DNA from: Croceicoccus marinus
GTDB lineage: Bacteria; Pseudomonadota; Alphaproteobacteria; Sphingomonadales; Sphingomonadaceae
Assembly (NCBI RefSeq): GCF_001661675.2
Contig: NZ_CP019602.1
Location: 124,001-188,000 of the forward strand
DNA length: 64,000 nt
Direction: 5' to 3'
Both the position numbers and the translations under genes were made by a program. Below are positions 63,350 through 64,000 of this stretch, in pieces. Numbering within the stretch: the first letter of the stretch is position 1; each line of letters begins with the position of its first letter. The notes under the pieces are model-generated. The model saw only the letters and a list, made by a program, of their open reading frames with translations, did no database searches and was not told the origin of the DNA.

Positions 63350-64000
63350 TCAGGACAGGGTTTCGCGAAGGGCTGCATAACGCGCAGCCTGGGTCTTGCC
63401 ACCGGCGATCCGGGGCAGGAAGCGGGATGCACGCGCGGTCGCGTTGTCGAGCCAGTGCTCGCTAGCCGCTATCAGCATCGCATCGCTCGTGCCGTCCCGC
63501 AGGTAGCCGGCAGCTATCCAGGCCAGCGCGGCAGTGGCGGCGATGTGCAGCATTGCTGTCGCCCCGCCTTCGGCACATTCCGGAGAGGCCGCGATTGTCC
63601 GGGCTGCTTGGTCGAGCACGTCGAGGCAGCTCTCCAGCCGGGCATCTCCGGTGCCGCGCGCCGTCGTCATGAAACTGTCGAAGCTCGACCGGTCATCGAC
63701 CAGGCGACGTAGAACAAGGTCCTGCGCCTGCATTCCCGTGGTTCCTTCGAAGACGGTGAGGACGCGGGCATCGCGAAGAAACTGCTCTGCCGGCCATTCC
63801 GAGGTATAACCAGCTCCGCCCAGCACCTGGATCGCGCCGCTGGCGACATCGAACGCGGTCTCGCCGCCCGTGGTCTTTACAATCGGCAGCAGCCATGCCC
63901 CAAGCGCTTGGGCCTGCGTGTCGCCCTGCGAGGCGAGATCGTTGCAATTCGCCACCGCAAACAGCAATCCGCGCATCAGGATGGTCGGGGCCATAAGGTC
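63350..64000 (-). CDS. Acyl-CoA dehydrogenase, C-terminal part (5' end outside window)
   Basis: The visible C-terminal 217 residues end at 63350. The segment 'TAFDVASGAIQVLGGAGYTSEWPAEQFLRDARVLTVFEGTTGMQAQDLVLRRLV' is the classical C-terminal acyl-CoA dehydrogenase signature, including the catalytic region near 'FEGTTG'. A long extra C-terminus ('CLDVLDQAARTIAASPECAEGG' onward) is typical of the larger DUF/AidB-like subfamily acting on bulky acyl-CoAs. It converges with the ferredoxin oxidoreductase gene across 105 bp. The pair suggests CoA-ester breakdown of a side chain or ring fragment. Confidence 0.93.
   Translation of the reverse strand, partial: DLMAPTILMRGLLFAVANCNDLASQGDTQAQALGAWLLPIVKTTGGETAFDVASGAIQVLGGAGYTSEWPAEQFLRDARVLTVFEGTTGMQAQDLVLRRLVDDRSSFDSFMTTARGTGDARLESCLDVLDQAARTIAASPECAEGGATAMLHIAATAALAWIAAGYLRDGTSDAMLIAASEHWLDNATARASRFLPRIAGGKTQAARYAALRETLS

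Overview
The window looks like part of a large plasmid or integrated conjugative region of a GC-rich alphaproteobacterium, most likely a sphingomonad (Novosphingobium/Sphingobium-like). The reasons are the F-type tra operon with alphaproteobacterial features, a dense mosaic of IS91 and IS21 elements, a meta-cleavage aromatic pathway and an outer-membrane TonB receptor of sphingomonad type. This assignment is inference from gene content; there is no rRNA gene in the window and I recognise no tRNA gene.

Layout. 0-4.2 kb: a nuclease-like fragment, an S24 (LexA/CI-type) repressor with a palindromic operator, an AbrB/Doc toxin-antitoxin pair, and a divergent ferredoxin reductase/LysR pair. 4.2-6.8 kb: an IS91-type element carrying a tyrosine recombinase plus a Y2/HUH transposase. 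6.9-18.3 kb: a probable anti-phage defence island. Its core is a tightly overlapping four-gene operon (minus strand) encoding a tandem class III nucleotide cyclase, an E2-E1 fusion, a JAB/JAMM protease and a cyclic-nucleotide-binding TIR-like effector. This is a Pycsar-like signalling module joined to the Cap2/Cap3 conjugation machinery otherwise known from type II CBASS. A divergent AAA-wHTH-TPR ATPase shares its promoter region, and a second, compact, classical Pycsar pair (PycC cyclase and PycTM membrane effector) lies immediately beyond.

18.7-37.1 kb: an almost complete F-type type IV secretion/conjugation operon on the minus strand (traA-L-E-K-B-dsbC-traV-C-orf138-trbI-traF(S26)-W-U-trbC-N-F-H-G). 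No relaxase, coupling protein or oriT is recognisable in the window. 37.4-38.2 kb: two small DNA-binding proteins. 38.2-42.2 kb: an intact IS21-family element abutting the remnant of a second, unrelated IS21-family element. 42.2-45 kb: a decayed glycolate/glyoxylate locus (glcF truncated, glcG with an in-frame stop, glcB with an internal deletion), then an intact gamma-carbonic-anhydrase-like gene.

45.5-53.8 kb: a catabolic operon for an aromatic compound. A Rieske dioxygenase (alpha, beta) and a diol dehydrogenase make a catechol. An extradiol dioxygenase cleaves it and a meta-cleavage hydrolase splits the product; hydratase, aldolase and acylating acetaldehyde dehydrogenase finish to pyruvate and acetyl-CoA. 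No dedicated ferredoxin or reductase gene for the Rieske oxygenase is present. 53.9-64 kb: TetR regulator, secreted serine hydrolase, TonB-dependent receptor, PAS-AraC regulator, a giant indolepyruvate ferredoxin oxidoreductase-like enzyme and a partial acyl-CoA dehydrogenase. These suggest uptake and CoA-linked degradation of a hydrophobic aromatic or steroid-like substrate.
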